This document shows positions 57,700-64,000 of a DNA stretch of 64,000 nt, in pieces. The stretch spans positions 1-64,000 of the forward strand of contig JADGJT010000005.1 of NCBI GenBank assembly GCA_027604005.1, read 5' to 3'. The stretch comes from Dinochytrium kinnereticum. Its lineage: Eukaryota > Chytridiomycota > Chytridiomycetes > Chytridiales > Chytridiaceae. Position 1 is the stretch's first letter, and each line of letters begins with the position of its first letter. The position numbers and the translations under genes were made by a program. The notes beneath the pieces are model-generated. The model saw nothing but the letters and a program-made list of their open reading frames with translations. It was not told the origin of the DNA and did not search any database.

Positions 57700-60600
57700 T
57701 CAATGCGACGATCCAAGCGACAGATTCGACACCGACGCGTGTCGCGACCGCCACTTTGGCGATACCGTCGCAGACGACGACGCTATCGGCGACATAATCG
57801 ATGCATTCGACATGCATCGGGACACCGCAGATCTTGGCGCTGCCGAGCTCAGGGTGCCAGGCATGGATGCAAGGGATCGGGGTGCACGCACCGAGCCATT
57901 GGACGTGGAGTCAAGGGCTCTCGTCGCATAGTTGATCGATCCGTCAGTCATTGAGGCTTCTTCTTTGTACAAGGATGCAGTGTCGGCGACGGATGGGTCT
58001 GGCGAATTCTCCTCGCTGTCCAGGGGTGGGACCTCAAAGTCGGTCCAGGTTTCTCGTAAGCGTGCATCCACGAGGGATGCAATGATTTGGTCCACCCTTG
58101 CCTCTTGTCGAATCACTTGTCCGAGTATGCTAGAATCGAATGGCGAGCCCTTTGTCTCTATCTTTGGGATAGCGGCTTTGGATACTTCGCTCCCGTTCGA
58201 TTCTCCCTCCACAGAGAATAGCTTATGGAACAATTTCTCCTCCTCTTCCACCATCAGCTTATTGATTGTTGTCTTCGCCAAAACTGCTACTTTTAGGGCT
58301 TCTCTCAAGTCGGCTTGCACAACCCAATGCCTGGACAGCTCTATAAGAGTCTGTACATGATTTGGGCTGTTTGCTGTTCCCAAGCGTTTCGATAGCGTAT
58401 TTAAATTGTCTGAGTGCAAGTTAGACTGATGTCATTCCCTTTAATGCTCTCACTCACCCAGCAGGGCTTTTAACTGACTATTGGCAGTTCCCAAACTTCT
58501 TGTTCGACGCTTTGGCTTTGGAGCGGGTTTTGATGGAGGTGGCATGGGCCTAGCGACCAGCGGGGCAGCCCATGCCGGCTGCTTTACTTGAGAAACAAAT
58601 CTTGACCCCGACATCGTCCAATTCCCTCTGGCTATCCGGCGACTCATTGCTGATAAATCAAAGTCGTCAGCATCATTTTAAGATATATATGGTCTGTATC
58701 TTATTCTTACATTGAGCCCGCATTTGCTTTCGAACGCGATCAGCAACCGAGTCCTGTTGATCCAGCATGTCCCTGTTCAGGCTTCGTGTCCGTGCAACCC
58801 TCGACTTTGGCAGATTTGAAAAGGTTCGTTGGGCCATCTGCATCCTTTTTAGTGATGCCTCACGGCTCCTCTGGTTCCTCTTGCCCCCTCTGCTTAAAGA
58901 TCGGGATCTTGTCGGTGAATATCGCGAGCATATTTCTAAAAGAACAAAAAAAATAAACAATTTGACATCCGAAAAAAGGATGATGCCTACCCTTGAGACA
59001 ACGACTTCTTTCTTCTGAATCATTAGTTGGGCTTGAATCATGCAGCTTTCGTCCTGAGCCTGACTTCCACGGAGGTTTTACATCCAAGGACCGTGTGTTT
59101 ATGTGAAGTGAATGCTGACGAGATGTTAAAACACATAAAGCATATAAAAACCTACATGAATCATGGGGACAACGTACGACTTGATGCGAAGCGCTCGCTC
59201 TTGGCAAGTGTATGTTATTGGTGGTTGGTCGAATCCGTTTTTTAAAATCAGACTATTGGGTCTCCAAGGAGGCCTCCTTTCCTTCTCTTCGCCATTATGA
59301 TTCACTAAATTTGACATTAGTAGTCACTCAATGTATAGCATTACCTCCGTATTCTTTGAGAGAAGGTCCTTTGAATGTCGCAAAGAAATCATCAGCGTAA
59401 TCATTTTCTTCCGAAAGTGCGGTCTCCTCATAGCTTTGTCCGCTATGAGGGCTATTACCAGATCTCTGCCCTGCATCTGATTGTCCCTTTACAGCAAAAG
59501 ACAGACTAAATGATGTGCTTGATTCATCGTCGCTATGGGTGTAACGGCCGTCGAAATTATGCCAGGCTTTGGGAGTGTCGTTCTCATGGAACTTGTCTCT
59601 CCTTTCATCAAACTCATCGAATGAATCATAAGAAGCCGAATAATGATCTTCCATTTCAGGCTGGACATCTTTGATATCGGCCTCAATAACCTCAAAGTCT
59701 TCGTCGTCGTACTCTGAATACGCGGCGCTAACGTCCTCTTCTTCAGAAAACAGTTGGAACTCAGAAATGGCGTGAGATGGCTCTCCCAAACTCCTGGCTC
59801 CCTCTAAATCACATTAGTAACCCATGTAAAGTTTTTGAAATCACCAATAATGTCTGGCAGACTATTGATTAATTTGTTTTCTGTCATATCGGATATTTGT
59901 GAGCTTTCCTCTTTCGACTTTGACTGGTTTGACGTGGTCTTGCTCCCATTTTCTTTGGCTTCCTCTCGAATTTCCGAATTGGGGGTATCCTTTTCCTGTG
60001 CCTTTTTCGCCTTCAACTTTCCTGGCGAATCAAACGTATTGAAATTCCCCAGGCCTCCTTTAGTTATAACTTTTGAGGGCACTTTTGAAGAATAGTCTGC
60101 CTCAAATTTATCACCAGCTTGGACGGGCTTTTCGGTACCATTTGGTTTACTATGTCTTTCCGATAGCCTCTGAGCCTGTTCCTGATCAGATGCCTTAACA
60201 GAAGACTTAGCCTCTTTGCTTTGCGGTGGGCGTGGTGGAGTTTGTTTGGAGTCGGTAGTTGCTGAACATGTATCTTTATGCTTCGCCGCGTCCTGATGGG
60301 TGTAATGTGGAGTATCAGGCCCCTTTAAGGTTTGCTGGTTTGAGGTAGGAAATGAAGCCTGCTTTGAATGTTTTGGCGTGTTGCCTACACGTGAATCAGG
60401 ATTCGAATTTCTCGTTCTCGATACAGCTAAGGGTTGTGCTTTTTTATCGTTTGGGTGGGGTAAGTGATTGGAAGGCTGGTGGCCAGTATGCATATCTTTT
60501 GAATGAAGAGATCCATGTGTTATCTCCTGATGTTTTTCCTGCGGCTGAATATGTGAAACCTTTTCTAAAGTGGGAGAAGGCGATATCCCGTGACTGTCCG

Positions 60601-62185
60601 AAATAGATATTGCTTGGCTTAAAGCTTGTTGGGTTTGATTGCTAAGATTGTTCTTCAAGTACGTCGGCTTGCTTTCAGATTGATTCAAATTTGAGGGTCG
60701 CCTTGCCGATGGAGAAGAAGGAGCAACTGGAGCGCTGTAATCCTGAAGGAGGTTTGTGGGGTGCGGTGTTGACGCGATATGACCAGCATTGGCGTCTGCC
60801 CGTGTTTCATAACATTGAACCCGTTCAAGTGAAGCTTGAGGCTCAATCTTCGAAGCGTAAGGAAAGTTCATAAGAATGGGCTTTGCAGAGGTGGTGGTTG
60901 GATCGGTTAAAGTATGGACGGGAAAAGATGACGGCGGATCGTGACTATTTAAAGTTTGCTTCTGATCCCTCCTAGGCCCGTTATCGACGTTCGAGGAAGT
61001 GGTACGATGTTCATTATCCTTAAGTCGTGGACTTGAGGATGGACGGATTTTTTCAGCCATTCTATGCGGAGTAGATTGACGTGGAGGTGACGGCGAGGGT
61101 ACACCATCTCCATGTTCCAGTCTTTTCTGCCCAGAAGCCCTTAAATTCTGCCGTAAAGTGGCAGATCCCGGCTGAGTTGGGTGAGGCGCCAGAGGTGGCT
61201 TCGGGGTTTGCAAAGGATTTGGCTCTAAAGGATCGCCCCCATAGGTGATAGAGGTGTCGGATTTTTTTTGAAGCTGATCACCTTGATATAGTGGATTGAC
61301 CGAAAAGGGGGGTTCTGTAAGGCTTTCCCGCTGGGACGTCATCGTTGGACTATCATCCTGTGTGATCCCCCTGACGTGAGACGGAGAAGAGCTCTTCATT
61401 GCTGAAGCAGGGTCCTCATGGCGAACGTGGGAAACCTTTGGATCACGGAGATTGGCGTTTTCATCGACATCCTTTTTCAGACAGTCGCGGGGTACCGGGC
61501 TAGGGCTTTCACCACGGGAGATTGTGTGAGGGTTGAAAGAAGTTTCCGATGGAGATCCTCGTGACGGGGACTGATTAAACTCCCTCTTCAAGAGTCCATG
61601 GCTGGAACCATTTTCTGTGGAATTCCGTTCAGGTGTCTTATCTCTCGACATAGATTTTAAAGCAGTCAAGCCCGGCTTGTTTCCAGATCCCGTTGTGACC
61701 TTTGCGTTTGGCATTCCTCCGACGTGTCCCAATGATTTATTTGGTCCGCCACTGTTTTCTCGACCTTTTTGAGGGTCAGGGCTTGCAGATGTTTGGATAT
61801 CCCCCTTTTCATGGCTCACAGAGCTTGCCATGGGTTCGACAGCCTTTCCCGTCGATTTTGGCTTGTTTGTCGAATTCCTCGACGGCGGATGCAGCCATAT
61901 GGATGGGGTGGTTGGCTGATGATTACTCTGAGCCCCTCCATATACTCTTGAAGAGGTTTGAGGTTGCGAGACCTCCTCCCGCCATCGTGCAGTTCTGTTA
62001 AAGTCGTCCGTCTCCTCTACCTGCCCCTTTCTCCCAGTGGCCAATGCATCTGACTCAATGTTCCAGCTCAGCTTCGATCCAGCATCGGAACTTGCGAATG
62101 CTGATGAGGAGGATGGTGTTGGTGAATGCGCTTCGGACCTCGGAATGTGGTTCGGTTCTCCTTGAGCAGAACCTTTGCCTTGCAT
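57700..62185 (-). CDS. Large low-complexity protein of 1399 aa, family not recognised
   Basis: Seven exons (59845-62185, 59345-59803, 59156-59304, 58991-59114, 58711-58935, 58458-58649, 57700-58409) chain with correct phase and 41-110-nt introns. Residues 1-780 are Ser/Pro/Thr/Asn/Lys-rich and look disordered. An acidic part follows (YSEYDDEDFEVIEADIKD, ENDYADDFFATF). Next come two similar short motifs, RRPPWRPNSLILKNGFDQPP and VKPPWKSGSGRKLHDSSP, then a basic SR-type stretch (SRYSPTRSRSLSRGGKRNQR). A more ordered helical segment follows (VQTLIELSRHWVVQADLREA, LKVAVLAKTTINKLMVEEEE), and a Ser-rich tail ends the protein. I know no family with this layout. Acidic D/E-Y-x-D-D-F motifs occur in several ciliary and centrosomal proteins, but that is only a weak hint. 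The start lies 96 bp after the NAR1 stop. Confidence 0.6.
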
Positions 62186-62281
62186 CAGACTTCCACCATG
62201 TCAAAAATAAAAGTGAAATGCTTGTGACAATTTCATATTTTCAAAGATGTGACTTAACGCGGCAGTTTATTCGGGTTTTCT

Positions 62282-64000
62282 CTACCAGGACCCGGAAATA
62301 AATGAGCTGGAGCTGTCCTTTTCTACCCCATGATACAACGTCCTAAATCCCTCATGGCACTCAGGACCCAACTCGCTAGAAAGCTAGTTAAAGAAAGAGC
62401 AGAGCAGGATAGTCTTACCTGTATAGGTTCATAACCGCAACATTTTCCTGTGGTTGCTGCAATATGCCGCCGCCACCGTCACCCACAGACTTGTACAGCC
62501 GCTCTGATCGTTGTGTCAACTCTTTTGAAGCCACAGCCACGCCATCCTTATCGGCTGCACCTTCTGTTTTCAACTGCCCACCCCCATTTATGCATCCAGA
62601 CGGACAAGCCATTACTTCAACAAAATGGCATACTGTGGCCGTCGATTTCCGCCCCTTAGGAGCTGAACGCGCTGACTTGGCATCTATGGGTTTGATCTTA
62701 CGAACGAGGTTCTGAATGTTTCTAAAACCGTTGGCGGTTGCAAAACGAAGCACATCTTCGCCATTCTTCTGAAGCACAATCTCAGAATAATCCAAATTCT
62801 TTCCAGGCTGCAATGACACTCCTTTCGCCTGATTTGTCACGTCTTCAGGAGATAAATCAATGCCGAACAGTTGCTTCGCCGCGTATCTGAAGATGAAGCT
62901 GCTGTATCCTCCCGAAGTGGAGCCCTCTGTTCCAGCTAGCAATACTTCTCCGTTATCGTTTCTATGGCGCTTTGTAAACCTGAAAACATTAAATATTCAT
63001 ATGTTTCAAGAATTACATTTCTGGCAACTCTGACTCTTCCAGATCATCAATAGACATCTTAAACTCGCCAAACATCCGCTCAAGCTCCCCGGTAGTAATG
63101 ACGCTGTCAACATCTCGTGTCCGATACACATCGTTGTAAAAGTCATTACGTGACGCTTCAAGCTTTTTATCATAGCAAGGCATCACCGTTACGTGAAATA
63201 TGTCATCAGGATTAAGATTAAGCTTGTTTGCAAAATGCTGCTTCACCAAGTATCCCATAATCTGTTGAGGAGATTTAACAGCTGAGATATATGGCAGGAG
63301 ATAAGGATGTGTTTTTTCGGCATAGCAAATCCATCCTAATGGGAACGTTAAAACATGCGAAAGATTTGACATGTCAAAGGATGACGAACCAGGGCAGGCA
63401 CTAGCTAGTACGGGTAAATCAGTGCTCGGCTCATCGGACCCCCTCTTCCTCTTAAACCGTTCGACAAACTCCTTTGCACTTTCCAGCAATGAAAAGTCAC
63501 GCCCGAAAGAGGCATCGAAGAAGTAATCGACGCCAATTTTCTTGAAAAAGGTATTTAACTTTCTGTGCACGGAGAGGGGGGTGAGGTTGTATTTGGCGGC
63601 AAATGATGCTCGAGACTGAGGTGCGAGGGTAACGACAATTGTCTTGGCAGGGGATGGTGGCTCTGCTTGTGATGCGATTTGCTTGTCTTTCAGTGCTTTC
63701 ACTAAATCATGATGGGACTGTGAAGTGATGAGTACGCTTTCGGCTGAAGTGATGCAGCCACTGACAGAGGGAGGAAGGTGAGATGATGCGAAAAAAAAGG
63801 CAACCAAACCTGCATGCTAAACAGTCATTCAAGGAGATCGTGGCCGTTTCCAGCACTTTCTCCTCCCCATCCTTCGATACTTCCAGATATCGCCCGGAGC
63901 CCGCTTCCAACTTTAAGGTTGTCTAACATCAGAATGATTAGCCATGCAACCAGCCTAGTCGCAATCTTACATCTTCGTTGACGGCATCTTTCTTCACCTC
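62282..64000 (-). CDS. NAR1: NAR1/CIAO3 cytosolic Fe-S assembly factor (5' end outside window)
   Basis: Exons 63971-64000 (partial), 63810-63922, 63017-63760, 62419-62979 and 62282-62375 give 513 visible residues, so only a short N-terminal piece is missing. The N-terminal 4Fe-4S site is seen in [16 protein letters not shown], where the CSGC is restored by splicing. The hydrogenase-like (H-cluster-type) Cys are in [28 protein letters not shown] and [20 protein letters not shown]1 is a component of the cytosolic iron-sulfur assembly machinery, linking early scaffold and targeting complex; it has the hydrogenase fold without hydrogenase activity. The last exon ends GVEKD...SGSW, and a C-terminal aromatic residue is usual for this family. 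The first visible exon continues past the window end. Confidence 0.92.

Overview
The window is 64 kb of compact, intron-rich eukaryotic nuclear DNA. It most likely comes from a flagellated (zoosporic, chytrid-like) fungus. Fungal markers are an Slt2/Mpk1-type cell-wall MAP kinase, a Skt5/Chs4-type chitin synthase activator with a C-terminal CaaX box, and a trehalose phosphorylase of the fungal (CCG-9) type. Flagellar markers are a CIMIP1/C20orf85 (LLC1-domain) ciliary microtubule protein and an AXDND1-like axonemal dynein light chain domain protein, families normally confined to organisms with motile cilia. Introns are mostly 40-130 nt with GT..AG ends. I rebuilt exon chains by hand, and nearly all close in frame; exceptions are stated.

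Layout: 1-499, 3' end of a tRNA dimethylallyltransferase (+). 1196-7662, a 1938-aa DIP2 homologue (-). 8412-9091, CIMIP1-like gene (+), converging on a tiny cytochrome b5 gene (-, 9159-9457). 9594-15362, two tandem SERHL-like alpha/beta hydrolases (-), the first with very long disordered extensions. 15533-18194, trehalose phosphorylase (-). 18762-20728, a secreted protein with a QxW ricin-like tail (-). 21794-23713, MAPK (+). 24061-27395, a polytopic membrane protein with an xGPR-repeat tail (+). 27507-30226, AXDND1-like (+). 30505-34158, coiled-coil plus polytopic membrane protein (-). 34871-37266, C2H2 zinc-finger protein (+). 37267-39511, a gene-poor A-rich stretch. 39512-40959, PQ-loop transporter (-). 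42226-43985, a protein with two chromo-barrel-like repeats (+). 44610-46274, PLP decarboxylase (-), head to head with NOB1 (+, 46371-48019). 48214-50641, FERM-domain protein (+). 51103-54249, Skt5/Chs4-like (+). 55265-57328, ABC-F ATPase ARB1 (-). A 31-base N gap lies at 57392-57422. 57700-62185, a 1399-aa unrecognised low-complexity protein (-). 62282-64000, Fe-S assembly factor NAR1 (-, 5' end outside the window).

The genes do not form one pathway. They mix housekeeping (NOB1 and ARB1 in ribosome biogenesis, NAR1 in cytosolic Fe-S assembly, tRNA modification), cell wall and storage carbon (MAPK, Skt5, trehalose phosphorylase), lipid or small-molecule metabolism (DIP2, hydrolases, decarboxylase, PQ-loop) and flagellum. 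I saw no mobile element, rRNA, tRNA or CRISPR array. The most interesting items are the fungal flagellar genes, the unrecognised large proteins, a Glu-to-Gln change at the first ARB1 catalytic site, several micro-exons of 22-31 nt, and one GC-AG intron.
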